A stretch of DNA of 56,038 nucleotides, taken from the NCBI GenBank assembly GCA_937944295.1, contig CALDZL010000008.1:1-56038 (forward strand), read 5' to 3'. The stretch comes from an uncultured Sphingorhabdus sp. (GTDB lineage Bacteria; Pseudomonadota; Alphaproteobacteria; Sphingomonadales; Sphingomonadaceae). The notes under the pieces are model-generated. The model did not search any database. It worked only from the letters and a program-made list of their open reading frames with translations, and was not told the DNA's origin. Made by a program: the position numbers and the translations under genes. Each line of letters starts with the position of its first letter. The stretch's first letter is position 1. Positions 9,336 to 18,078 of this stretch are shown here, in pieces.

Positions 9336-10565
9336 TTATCCAATTTGCATTTCTTTGAGTTGAATATTACTATCTGCTAGCAAGGTTGGATCAATTTTTT
9401 CCCCATTCAACACTAATTTACGCCCTTGAACATAATCTTTAGTCGCATTGACACAATCTAGGGCAATGACTTTACCTTGCCGCAGATAGACCAAGGAAAA
9501 ACTCTTATCATCAGGATTCCCTCGCAAAACAGTTGCATCATAATCCGAGGTAATACCAACCGTTTGCAAACGCAAATCATATTGATTAGACCAAAACCAT
9601 GGCACAGCATCATAAGGGCTTTCTGTACCTGCAATGGTCTTGGCCACGGCGCTAGCCATATCATTTGCATTTTGTACCGATTCCAGACGGATCACAGCAC
9701 CAGCGGCATATTTATTGGCATGCGATGCGCAATCCCCAATAGCAAATATATCGGGTAAAGAGGTACGGCATAATGCGTCCACATCTACACCATTGGCACA
9801 AATAGCACCTGCATCGCGCAAAGCATTAATACTAGGTACTATGCCTATACCAACCAATACCATATCCGAGGGAATTATATCTCCATTCGACAATTTAACG
9901 CCTGTAACTGCAACTTCACCATCTATTGCTTCCACCTGCGTATTTAAGCGTATATCAACGCCATGCTCTTTATGCTGCTGCAAATAAAATTCAGATATTT
10001 CCATTCCTGCAACACGCGATAACAATCGATCTTGTGCCTCAATAATCGTTATATTTTTATCCAATCTTCGCAGCACCGCAGCCGATTCTAAGCCTATATA
10101 GCCGCCGCCAATAATGGTTATATTATGGACTTCATCGAGCTTTGCCAAAATAGCATCAACATCATCACGATTGCGTACAACATGAATACCCGCCAATTGC
10201 GCACCTGGGCAAGACAGCCACCGTGCAGCCCCACCCGTGGCCCAGATTAATTGGCCAAAGCCAAAATGCTCTCCATTTGTCGTTTCTATGGTATGCAAAT
10301 TCGCATCTATCTTGGTCACGCGGTTGTTGAGATGAATTTCAATATCGCGCTCTTGCCAGAAACTCTCAGGTCGTATTAAAATCCGCTCAAAGCTTTTTTC
10401 ACCAGCAAAATATTCTTTAGAAAGCGGCGGGCGTTCGTAAGGGTAAAATTCTTCATTGCTAAATATCGCAATACTCCCTTCAAACTCTGCTTGCCGCAGG
10501 GCTATAGCGGCTTGCGCACCGCCATGACCTCCACCAACAATAAGAACATCATATTTGCTCATCAT
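9336..10565 (-). CDS. FAD-dependent NAD(P)H:ferredoxin reductase
   Basis: Flavoprotein of 409 residues in the putidaredoxin/rhodocoxin reductase family, which passes electrons from NAD(P)H to a 2Fe-2S ferredoxin. The FAD-binding motif VGGGHGG is near the N-terminus, followed by PYERPPLSK. The second nucleotide-binding motif is IIGGGYIGLESA. The FAD-contacting IFAIGDCASH is followed by a C-terminal reductase domain (PWFWSNQYDLRLQ). It overlaps the upstream flavin reductase by 17 bases. No matching P450 or Rieske oxygenase is in the window, so the acceptor is unknown. Confidence 0.88.
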   Translation of the reverse strand: MMSKYDVLIVGGGHGGAQAAIALRQAEFEGSIAIFSNEEFYPYERPPLSKEYFAGEKSFERILIRPESFWQERDIEIHLNNRVTKIDANLHTIETTNGEHFGFGQLIWATGGAARWLSCPGAQLAGIHVVRNRDDVDAILAKLDEVHNITIIGGGYIGLESAAVLRRLDKNITIIEAQDRLLSRVAGMEISEFYLQQHKEHGVDIRLNTQVEAIDGEVAVTGVKLSNGDIIPSDMVLVGIGIVPSINALRDAGAICANGVDVDALCRTSLPDIFAIGDCASHANKYAAGAVIRLESVQNANDMASAVAKTIAGTESPYDAVPWFWSNQYDLRLQTVGITSDYDATVLRGNPDDKSFSLVYLRQGKVIALDCVNATKDYVQGRKLVLNGEKIDPTLLADSNIQLKEMQIG

Positions 10566-11073
10566 AATCCCCTGACGGTAATATTATTGGTTGATAGATA
10601 CCATCAACATAGATAAGCGGATCAACGCGATCCATTATATTTATCGTGCTAATTTCACCAATAAAAATATCATGCGTCCCGATACTATTTCCACCTTTAT
10701 TTTCACAGAAGAAATTGGCCTGTGCATCGCGCAAATAGGGCGTTTGATAGGCATCATCGGTCCAATTTCCAGCAGAAAATCTATGCTCTCCACTCAATAA
10801 CCCACCGCAATTTCGCGCAATATCCGCTTGACCAGCATGCAGCATATTAATGCAAAATCTTTCTCCTACTGATAATGCTGGGAAAATTTTCGTCCCGCGA
10901 TTAATACATATCAACATAGAAGGAGGCTCAACGCTCACTTCGCTAACCGCTGTCGCCGACATAGCAAATCGTTCGCCCTGATGCGCACAAGAAATGACCA
11001 TCACCGTGCGCGCAAACCGCCGCAGTGCCAATATCATATCAGACTTCAATGGATTGGGCGCATCAGCAACCAT
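10549..11073 (-). CDS. Flavin reductase-like (DIM6/NTAB) FMN-binding protein
   Basis: Protein of 174 residues with the split-barrel flavin reductase pattern: MSATAVSEVSVEPPSMLICI near residues 38-57, then FCINMLHAGQADIARNCGG. Such proteins supply reduced FMN or FAD to two-component monooxygenases. It overlaps the ferredoxin reductase by 17 bases, so the two redox genes form one unit. No partner monooxygenase is seen here. The substrate system stays open. Confidence 0.82.
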   Translation of the reverse strand: MVADAPNPLKSDMILALRRFARTVMVISCAHQGERFAMSATAVSEVSVEPPSMLICINRGTKIFPALSVGERFCINMLHAGQADIARNCGGLLSGEHRFSAGNWTDDAYQTPYLRDAQANFFCENKGGNSIGTHDIFIGEISTINIMDRVDPLIYVDGIYQPIILPSGDYDEQI

Positions 11074-11141
11074 AAAAAAATATTTTCGATATTATAAACA
11101 TATATTTTGCATTATAGAATATTAGCAATAATCGCTAGGAT

Positions 11142-12098
11142 TTATTGGTTCAATTTTGCAAAACCATTCGCGCGGTTCATAACTGGCCTATATCCTAACT
11201 TATCTCTGGCTTTTTGATCAGATAATGTGCAATGGCAGCTCATGATATAAGCCGTAAATTTTGTGATTGGCGGCGCCGATTTAAGCGCTGCAAAGCGCCA
11301 AATTGGTTCTACTATATTGGCTATACCCCTAACCATCCAAGATGGTGAAGATTTTACGCCTAAATCTATATTTTGCGTTGCCAAATATTGCGTTAAAAAA
11401 TCCCTGATAGAAATAGTATCATCATCTACTATGAAATAAGCCTCGCCTCCCTCGCCTCTGGTCAGAGAGAGGCTTATCGCATGAACCAAATTATCAATAT
11501 GCGTTGTAGATGTGAGATATTTTCCTTCATCTATCCAAGTGAATTTACCCGATTTCGTCATATTGATAACGACCTTTAGGATCGTTTCATCCCCTTCACC
11601 CCAAATCATTCGGGGCCGCAATGATAGCGTTATAAAATTACCCTCATTAGCATCTATAACGATCTGTTCTGCTTTGGCCTTAGTGCTGCTGTAGGGATAT
11701 TCGCTATAGGGCGCGAGCGGATATTCCTCGTCCACATCGATTAAATCTTGCCCCAAAAATAGCGCTGATTCTGTTCCAATATGGATGAAACGTTTTACGT
11801 CTGCATCCTTGGCCGCGTTTAATATATTATGCGTACCTTGGACATTAATCTCTTCATAGGTTTCCCAACGACCCCATTCTTCTACATAGGCTGCTGCATG
11901 GATAATGGCATCACAGCCCTGCAGATGTTCTTTCGTGACATTTTGCAAATCGCAGCGAATGGGAACACCGCCCTTGGCAATAATCTTAGCATCGCTTATG
12001 TCGCTGCGCGACATGGCAATAATGTCATGCTGATGAGATAATTTTTGTACTACAGCGCCGCCTACAAAACCCGATCCACCTGTTACAAATATCTTCAT
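11142..12098 (-). CDS. NAD-dependent epimerase/dehydratase family protein (extended SDR)
   Basis: Extended short-chain dehydrogenase of 318 residues. The cofactor motif GGSGFVGG sits at residues 7-14. The catalytic Tyr-Lys pair is in YPYSSTKAK, and the Ser/Thr position lies around FIHIGTES. The pattern AAYVEEWGRW and the later RPRMIWGEGD resemble 3-beta-hydroxysteroid dehydrogenase-like and dihydroflavonol reductase-like members. The substrate is not deducible. It stands 68 bases upstream of the flavin reductase gene and may head that operon. Confidence 0.8.
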   Translation of the reverse strand: MKIFVTGGSGFVGGAVVQKLSHQHDIIAMSRSDISDAKIIAKGGVPIRCDLQNVTKEHLQGCDAIIHAAAYVEEWGRWETYEEINVQGTHNILNAAKDADVKRFIHIGTESALFLGQDLIDVDEEYPLAPYSEYPYSSTKAKAEQIVIDANEGNFITLSLRPRMIWGEGDETILKVVINMTKSGKFTWIDEGKYLTSTTHIDNLVHAISLSLTRGEGGEAYFIVDDDTISIRDFLTQYLATQNIDLGVKSSPSWMVRGIANIVEPIWRFAALKSAPPITKFTAYIMSCHCTLSDQKARDKLGYRPVMNRANGFAKLNQ

Positions 12099-12177
12099 AT
12101 CCCGTTCCTCGTGTCAATAACATAAGCTTATTCATAGCAAAGATGATATATTTTTCGATGAAATCACAATAAAATAT

Positions 12178-13017
12178 TTATCGATGAATTTTTCTCTTTA
12201 TACTGGACAATAATCTACCCGCGCGAATAGTCATAGCACCAACACCACCCAATAATAGCATTGCACCTTTTTGCTGATCTAATGCTGTTATCCAGCGCCT
12301 TTTATACCCTCCATTTGTCTTGATCGTATCCATATCGCAAGCCTTGATTGTAGGCGTATCAAATGCATATTTCATCAATATAGCATAAGACATTATACCC
12401 GCAGATTTCTCTGAATATGCGCCAATATATCCTGTTTCCATGGCATATAAAGTACCATGACTTATTATACCAAATGTAAAGGCCACAGCTTTATCACCTT
12501 CATATAATATACTAGCGACTAACATTTTCTTTTGAGCCGCTGTTTGAATTATATTTTTAATAAACCGCAAACGCTTAGGGTCTTCTGAAAAATCACTCCC
12601 TGCTATATTCTTCCAACTTTGTTCATTAACATTACAAATATCGGTAATAATTTTTTCAGCACTCACATAATTATCTGCATATAATTGCGCGCGAAAAGGT
12701 AATGAACTTACCAGCATGCGTTTATACGTTCGGCGGAAATTTTTACTCTTTGTTTGTAGATATTCATCCCATGGCATCTGCGTATTAAGAAGTGCCAATT
12801 CATAGTCTTGATAAGGGTAGTATTCTGATTTTGTTAAATTATTCTCGCAATATTTTATAAATGGACTTTGTGAGGGAAACCGATCTAAATGCCAAATATC
12901 AACCCCTATTTTTTTAACAGCATCACGCAGTAAGGGCGCTGCTTGCTTATCTAAAACCACCACATCAGAACGACCATAACGCATATAATCAAGCGGCAGA
13001 GCTGCCTTTATAGGCAT
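12178..13017 (-). CDS. GNAT-fold (BioF2/CelD-like) acetyltransferase, probably lacking its true N-terminus
   Basis: The 279-residue frame has the pattern of Acetyltransf_6/BioF2-like proteins: a middle FRRTYKRML segment, EDPKRLRFIKNII, then AVAFTFGIISHGTLYAMETGY and a closing ACDMDTIKTNGGYKRRW. Family members transfer acyl or aminoacyl groups to cell-surface polymers or lipids; the substrate here is unknown. The first ATG is at 13017, but the same frame continues upstream as sensible protein for about 81 more codons with no ATG, GTG or TTG. See the separate entry. The gene looks AT-rich compared with its neighbours. Confidence 0.65.
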   Translation of the reverse strand: MPIKAALPLDYMRYGRSDVVVLDKQAAPLLRDAVKKIGVDIWHLDRFPSQSPFIKYCENNLTKSEYYPYQDYELALLNTQMPWDEYLQTKSKNFRRTYKRMLVSSLPFRAQLYADNYVSAEKIITDICNVNEQSWKNIAGSDFSEDPKRLRFIKNIIQTAAQKKMLVASILYEGDKAVAFTFGIISHGTLYAMETGYIGAYSEKSAGIMSYAILMKYAFDTPTIKACDMDTIKTNGGYKRRWITALDQQKGAMLLLGGVGAMTIRAGRLLSSIKRKIHR

Positions 13018-13307
13018 GTGAATATAATTATAATTGCTTCTATCTAAAGCGGTGAATGCAACAATAATATCATCTCTATAAATAATGATAATATGCGGAT
13101 CTAATGCCCCATCATCGGCCTGCCAAATTGATATGATATAATCTGAAGATAAATGAAAACAGGCATGTTCGTAATACGTTAAAGCATCATCCCAATATTC
13201 AGCAATAGCTCGAAATTCATCAAGCTTTTTGATAATCTTTATTGTATATATATCGTCCGAAATATTTTACACTCTACTACAAATATATCATTATTATTAC
13301 AAAGCAT
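13018..13307 (-). pseudogene. Upstream coding extension of the GNAT-like gene, probable -1 frameshift near 13260
   Basis: Reading the minus strand in the frame of the GNAT-like gene upstream of its first ATG gives DDIYTIKIIKKLDEF, EYWDDALTYYEHACF and YRDDIIVAFTALDRSN. This is what the N-terminal domain of the family should look like. The frame has no normal start codon before a stop at about 13269. An ATG at 13307 opens another frame (MLCNNNDIFVVECKIF) that would join it by a -1 shift at the AAAATATTT tract around 13260-13266. Either the gene is a frameshifted pseudogene, or the sequence has a one-base error, or a rare start codon is used. The remainder of the gap to 13367 holds the promoter region of the CitE-like gene. 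Confidence 0.5.
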
Positions 13308-13367
13308 AGTCAATCTCGACAATAATTGATAGCAATAATATTTATTGCATTTACAAGGTAACTCACC

Positions 13368-14243
13368 ATGGGAAATAATAGCATCCACCGTCCGCGTCGT
13401 TCTTGTCTTTATACGCCGGGAATCAATGCTAAAGCGATGGAAAAAGGCAAATCTTTACCCGCTGATATTATCATGCTCGACCTAGAAGATGCGGTGGCCC
13501 CAGACCTTAAAGAAGAAGCGCGCGATATGGTCGCTAACATGATCCAATCAAACCCTTATGGTAAGCGCGAGATAATCATTCGTATGAATGAATTTGCATC
13601 ACCTTGGGGCAAAGATGATTTGACCATGATTAATGATGTGAGACCCGATGGTGCGCTTGTCCCCAAAGTACAAAGCGCACAAGATATATTCGATATTGAC
13701 GCGCATTTGGATGATGGCATTGCATTATGGGTTATGGTTGAAATGCCGCTCGCACTTCTCAACATCCAAGAGATTGCCGCTGCATCCCAATCCACCAAAT
13801 TGGCAGGATTCATTATCGGCACCAATGATCTAGCCAAGGAATTTCGCGCAGCCGCCACTCCTGATCGCGCCGCATTTCAGCACGCGCTTAGCGTCACACT
13901 AACCGCTGCAAGAGCCTATGATTTAATTGCTATTGATGGCGTTTATAATGATATTCAAAACGCTTCTGGGCTAGAGGATGAATGCTACCAAGGTCAGATT
14001 ATGGGCTATGATGGTAAAACCCTCATCCACCCCAATCAAATAGATAGTGCCAACCGTATTTTTGCACCCGCTATTGATGATATTGAAAAAGCACAGGCCA
14101 TTGTTGCCGCTTTTGAACTGCCTGAAAACCGCAATAAAGGGGTCATTAAAGTGAATGGAAAAATGACCGAATTGCTGCATCTTGTGGAGGCCAAAAGATT
14201 GATCGCCATGCATGAGGCAATCGCAGCACGCGATGATATATAA
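13368..14243 (+). CDS. HpcH/HpaI-family CoA ester lyase (CitE/malyl-CoA lyase-like)
   Basis: TIM-barrel lyase of 291 residues. Family motifs are RSCLYTPGIN at the start, IIMLDLEDAVAP (metal-binding Asp/Glu), VPKVQSAQDI, VMVEMPLAL, GFIIGTNDLAKE and GKTLIHPNQI. CitE-like proteins cleave or hydrolyse malyl-, methylmalyl- or citramalyl-CoA. No citrate lyase alpha or gamma subunits are adjacent, so a stand-alone CoA lyase or thioesterase is more likely than citrate lyase. An AAGG-type ribosome binding site lies upstream of the ATG. It converges on rimO across 23 bases. Confidence 0.85.
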   Translation: MGNNSIHRPRRSCLYTPGINAKAMEKGKSLPADIIMLDLEDAVAPDLKEEARDMVANMIQSNPYGKREIIIRMNEFASPWGKDDLTMINDVRPDGALVPKVQSAQDIFDIDAHLDDGIALWVMVEMPLALLNIQEIAAASQSTKLAGFIIGTNDLAKEFRAAATPDRAAFQHALSVTLTAARAYDLIAIDGVYNDIQNASGLEDECYQGQIMGYDGKTLIHPNQIDSANRIFAPAIDDIEKAQAIVAAFELPENRNKGVIKVNGKMTELLHLVEAKRLIAMHEAIAARDDI

Positions 14244-14266
14244 TTCATCGATTTTAGGGTTATTGA

Positions 14267-15652
14267 TTAAATTGGTGCGCCATAAAGATCATGCTCATCA
14301 GCCTCTTCGATGGTTACATCGATAATATCGCCGACCTTAACGGCCGCACCAACATTGCGCAAAAATACATTTCCATCAATTTCAGGCGCATCGGCCTGTG
14401 ATCGGGCAGTTGCGCCAATATCGCCATCCTCATCGGCTTCACCCATTTCATCAATAATCACGGGTAAGGTTCGGCCTATTTTGGCCTGCAAACGTGCAGC
14501 ACTTATAGCAGCGGTTTTTTCCATCAACCTCTGATAGCGTTCTTCTTTCACTTCTTCGGGCAGCGCACCATCCAAAGCATTAGCCGCAGCGCCCTCAACG
14601 GGTTCAAACCGAAACGCGCCAACGCGGTCTAATTGCGCTTCATCGAGCCAGTCGAGCAAATATTGAAAATCCGCTTCGCTCTCACCAGGGAAACCAACCA
14701 CAAAGGTAGACCTTATGGTCAAATCAGGGCATATCTTGCGCCAATTTTTCACACGTTCTAATATTTTTGCTTCATTGGCGGGGCGTTTCATACGTTTCAA
14801 AACCGAGGGTGCAGCATGTTGAAAAGGAATATCCAAATAGGGCGTGATTTTGCCTTCTGCCATCAATGGTATGACCTTATCCACATGCGGATAGGGATAG
14901 ACATAATGCAGCCGCGTCCAAACACCCAGATCACCCAGTGCAGCCGCCAAATCGGTCATATGCGCACGCACCTCGCGTCCGCCGCCAATAGGACTATTCC
15001 ATACGCGCGGTTGATGTTTAATATCCACGCCATAGGCCGATGTATCTTGGCTGATTATCAACAATTCTTTTGTGCCAGCCGCTACCAATTTTTCAGCCTC
15101 GCGTAATATCGCATCGGGGCGGCGCGACACCAAATCACCGCGTAGTGCAGGGATTATGCAAAATGAGCAGCGATGATTGCAGCCCTCGGATATTTTCAAA
15201 TAGCTATAATGACGCGGCGTCAATTTTATGCCGGAATCCGCATTGGCTTGGGGGATGAGGTCGACATATTCGCCGCGCGCAGGCGGTGCAGCTTCATGGA
15301 CTGCGCTCACTACATCTTCATATTGATGCGCACCAGTCACAGCCAATACATCGGGGAAACGAGCGCGAATGGCATCGGCTTCATTACCCATACAGCCCGT
15401 CACAATCACGCGACCATTTTCGGCCATAGCCTCGCCAATAGCATCTAGGCTCTCTTCTTTGGCGCTGTCCAAAAACCCGCATGTATTCACCAGCACAACA
15501 TCTGCCCCCGCATAATCGGCCGACATTTCATAACCATCGCTGCGCAACGATGTTAAAATACGCTCGCTATCCACCAAGGCTTTGGGACAGCCCAAGGATA
15601 CCATTCCTATTTTAGGGGATGCTGCGATCTGTTTGGGTGTTTGCTTTTCCAT
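14267..15652 (-). CDS. rimO: Ribosomal protein S12 methylthiotransferase RimO
   Basis: Radical-SAM enzyme of 461 residues that adds a methylthio group to the conserved Asp of ribosomal protein S12. The N-terminal MTTase domain has [14 protein letters not shown] and [13 protein letters not shown], and the radical-SAM cluster motif is [22 protein letters not shown] separates it from MiaB, and a C-terminal TRAM domain is present. The start at 15652 is chosen because AAGGA lies seven bases upstream; a start at 15673 would add seven residues. It appears monocistronic. Confidence 0.93.
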   Translation of the reverse strand: MEKQTPKQIAASPKIGMVSLGCPKALVDSERILTSLRSDGYEMSADYAGADVVLVNTCGFLDSAKEESLDAIGEAMAENGRVIVTGCMGNEADAIRARFPDVLAVTGAHQYEDVVSAVHEAAPPARGEYVDLIPQANADSGIKLTPRHYSYLKISEGCNHRCSFCIIPALRGDLVSRRPDAILREAEKLVAAGTKELLIISQDTSAYGVDIKHQPRVWNSPIGGGREVRAHMTDLAAALGDLGVWTRLHYVYPYPHVDKVIPLMAEGKITPYLDIPFQHAAPSVLKRMKRPANEAKILERVKNWRKICPDLTIRSTFVVGFPGESEADFQYLLDWLDEAQLDRVGAFRFEPVEGAAANALDGALPEEVKEERYQRLMEKTAAISAARLQAKIGRTLPVIIDEMGEADEDGDIGATARSQADAPEIDGNVFLRNVGAAVKVGDIIDVTIEEADEHDLYGAPI

Positions 15653-15773
15653 AGCATGGTCCTTTATCGGCAAATAGTGTGCAAGTCACCATGCAAATAA
15701 GAACGAAATCTCTTGCATATATTGACGATACTTTATCATTCCTATTAGAAAGAATCATTGAGGGAGAGTGATT

Positions 15774-16178
15774 ATGAATATTTTTGACGTGAACTGGATA
15801 GCCGTAATCGTCGGTGCATTGGCTGGATTTATGGTTGGCGGTATTTGGTATGGCCCGATAATGGGGAAGAAATGGATGGGCGCAGTTGGCCTGAGCGAGG
15901 AGCAAATTAGACAAGGTAATATGCTTGCGATTTATGGCGGTGCATTCGCATTTAGCCTACTCGCATCATGGACAATGGCGCATATATTTGCGACCTATGA
16001 TAATTTAAGCGCAGCCGTTAAAATATTGACAGCATTTGGCGTTGCGATTGGTTTTATCATTCCAGCCATCGGTACCAATTATCTATTTTCGCAAAAGAGC
16101 AAAACATTATTCTTCATTGATGCAGGATATTGGATATTATTCTATATCGCGATGGGCGCGGTACACGCTTATTCATAG
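15774..16178 (+). CDS. DUF1761 family membrane protein
   Basis: Integral membrane protein of 134 residues with four hydrophobic stretches: about 8-25, 48-65, 80-97 and 112-130. The motif GFMVGGIWYGPIMGKKWM is characteristic of DUF1761, whose function is unknown. ATG 15774 is preceded by GGGAGAG with five bases of spacing, better than GTG 15768. It is divergent from rimO across 121 bases and converges on the damaged protease gene. Confidence 0.82.
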   Translation: MNIFDVNWIAVIVGALAGFMVGGIWYGPIMGKKWMGAVGLSEEQIRQGNMLAIYGGAFAFSLLASWTMAHIFATYDNLSAAVKILTAFGVAIGFIIPAIGTNYLFSQKSKTLFFIDAGYWILFYIAMGAVHAYS

Positions 16179-16207
16179 CCGAGAACCTGGTTAAAGGACC
16201 AAATATT

Positions 16208-16649
16208 TCAAAATGATAATAAATAAATAGAATCAGGCCCGATATATATCAATTTTGATTTTGAAAGTGCATCTCTACCAAAAAGCCCATCAATTCCTTG
16301 GGACGAAAAGTCGCAACCTATTACGGGCATACTCTCAAATTTATGGCTATCACCTTCAATACCTGTAAACATTAACTCTACATCATAAGTAGGTGCTACA
16401 ATTGGACTTCCTCCTGTTTGATGGCGTCAGCATATTAGCCGCACCTGTAGGAACTAATTCTAAAGATTGCAGAGTTTTCAAATCTATACTCGTACCCGAT
16501 GCCCCCGTATCAATTAATAAACGGATTAGTCTAGGAGCGGAGGGTTGCATTCCAGCATTTAAGATAGCATCTCTGCGCGGCGCATTGGGTCCAACCACAA
16601 TATTTAGAATGGGTCCGCTGGAATCTAGACTGTTGCTGAAGTGGGACAT
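16208..16649 (-). pseudogene. Retropepsin-like aspartic protease gene with a +1 frameshift
   Basis: The first 77 codons read MSHFSNSLDSSGPILNIVVG and then LIDTGASGTSID, which carries the DTGA catalytic triad of retropepsin-like proteases. That frame stops at 16383. From about 16417 the neighbouring frame continues the same fold as TGGSPIVAPTYDVELMF, ESMPVIGCDFSSQGIDG, LFGRDALSK and a stop at 16208. One extra A in the AAA run at 16417-16419 explains the break. The restored protein is about 146 residues. The cause may be real inactivation, sequencing error or frameshifting. It overlaps the small upstream gene by 25 bases. Confidence 0.72.
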
Positions 16650-16885
16650 GAATGTAAATCTCTGGTGAAATAAGATATAATTTCAATTGATGAAATCTTT
16701 TTAACAAGAAAAGGATCAAGTCCTTTTTCTCTATAGCCCTCATCAAGTGCATCAGAATAAGTATCAAATGTTCCTAGCAATTCATCTCCAGAAATCAGGG
16801 CAAATTTCCCTTCTTTTTCTTTCAGCGAAGGAAGTAAGTTTTTATAAGTTTCAAGCTCTGTTTTTAGACCTTCAATTTTATCCAT
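16625..16885 (-). CDS. Small hypothetical protein paired with the retropepsin-like gene
   Basis: Protein of 86 residues with a predicted helical N-terminus (MDKIEGLKTELETYKNLLPS) and a compact GKFALISGDELLGTFDTYSDA segment followed by LDPFLVKKI. I do not know a function. The overlap of 25 bases with the protease gene argues for cotranslation and a working pair. The motif order (KFALI, FDTY..A, G.DPFLVK) resembles small proteins encoded beside retroviral-type aspartic proteases, but this is from memory and unverified. Confidence 0.6.
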   Translation of the reverse strand: MDKIEGLKTELETYKNLLPSLKEKEGKFALISGDELLGTFDTYSDALDEGYREKGLDPFLVKKISSIEIISYFTRDLHSCPTSATV

Positions 16886-17015
16886 TACCGCCTCCCAACA
16901 AATATATTAAATGTAGTAACATAATCTTGATTAATTTACGAATAGTTAATCAGAAATTAATTTTGTGAAACTGATGTTTGCAAAATTTATGAACCAAACA
17001 ATATTCTATAAACAC

Positions 17016-18068
17016 CTATAACTCCTGAGAATTCATCCCATTGCCATTACCAGGAACTATTTCCACGATCATATCCCCTGCTTTCATAGCTTGTGCTGGT
17101 GGTTCCCAATAACCATAGGGTTTTCCATTGCGATAGAGGCGCACACCAACACCCGATGACAATCCCCTTAGCGGATGGCCCACTTCGGATTCATCGACAA
17201 GGCGCTCTTGCAACATAACGCGGCCATTTACCGATGCTAGATCCGATATATAATCGGACACATGTTCACCATGGCAAGAACCAGCGAGTAATAATCCAGC
17301 AAAATTTACAGGGTTGATAACATTATCAGCTCCCGCCTGACGCGCCAGAAATTCATTATCTGATGCGCGCACAACAACGCTTATTGGCAATTTCGGAGCC
17401 AAATGGCGTACAGTTAGGACAATCAAAATAGATGTGTCATCGCGGCCAGCCGAAACAATCACCGATGATGCTTTATCAATTTTCAGATTTTTAAGCGTTT
17501 CATCGCGCGTACCATCGGCACAATAGACATAACATCCCATCGCCTCAGCACTGCGTAATTCGCTCTCATTTGTATCGACCACCACAATATCTTTGGTGTT
17601 TTCGCCGCGCGCGATCAGCTCTTTTACCGCTTCTGAACCGCTGACCCCAAAGCCAAAAACAATGATATGATCACGGAGGTTTCTTTGATTTAATTTCATC
17701 TGCCACCTGTCCCAAGTGCGTTTAAGCACAAAATTATAAGCCGTTCCAAGAAAAATAAGTACAACAAACACACGAATAGGCGTCACCACAAGCGCATCAA
17801 ACATGCGTGCGCGTTCGGTTACGGGCGCAATATCACCATATCCTGTTGTTGTAATAGATATCATAGTGAAATAAACAACGTCTAAGAAGCTTACTTCGCC
17901 GTCATAACTGTCTTGTAGACCCGTTCTATCGAGCCAATGCACCATGATTGCCATAGTAATGAGCGCCAGAACAAAACCCACGCGCACTAATATATCGACC
18001 CAAATCGGTACGCTAGATTTGCGTCTTAATGTGGCAAATTCGCCAACCCTCTTATGTTGTGCGCTCAT
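17016..18068 (-). CDS. Potassium channel protein with RCK/TrkA-N domain
   Basis: Protein of 350 residues. It has two transmembrane helices (about 25-45 and 97-115) flanking a pore loop with selectivity filter TTTGYGD at residues 73-79. An RCK domain follows, starting IIVFGFGVSGSEA with a Rossmann-type GxGxxG and VVVDTNESE. A TrkA-C-like end is present. It is therefore a ligand-gated K+ channel of the Kch/MthK type in the inner membrane. It begins ten bases after the NlpD-like gene, so the two are probably cotranscribed. Confidence 0.9.
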   Translation of the reverse strand: MSAQHKRVGEFATLRRKSSVPIWVDILVRVGFVLALITMAIMVHWLDRTGLQDSYDGEVSFLDVVYFTMISITTTGYGDIAPVTERARMFDALVVTPIRVFVVLIFLGTAYNFVLKRTWDRWQMKLNQRNLRDHIIVFGFGVSGSEAVKELIARGENTKDIVVVDTNESELRSAEAMGCYVYCADGTRDETLKNLKIDKASSVIVSAGRDDTSILIVLTVRHLAPKLPISVVVRASDNEFLARQAGADNVINPVNFAGLLLAGSCHGEHVSDYISDLASVNGRVMLQERLVDESEVGHPLRGLSSGVGVRLYRNGKPYGYWEPPAQAMKAGDMIVEIVPGNGNGMNSQEL

Positions 18069-18078
18069 ATATTGCGAC

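Noticed and set aside
13262-13266. Programmed ribosomal frameshift in the GNAT-like gene
   Set aside because: The A/T tract does not fit the usual X XXY YYZ slippery heptamer in the required frame, and no stimulatory hairpin was seen. Error or decay is more likely.
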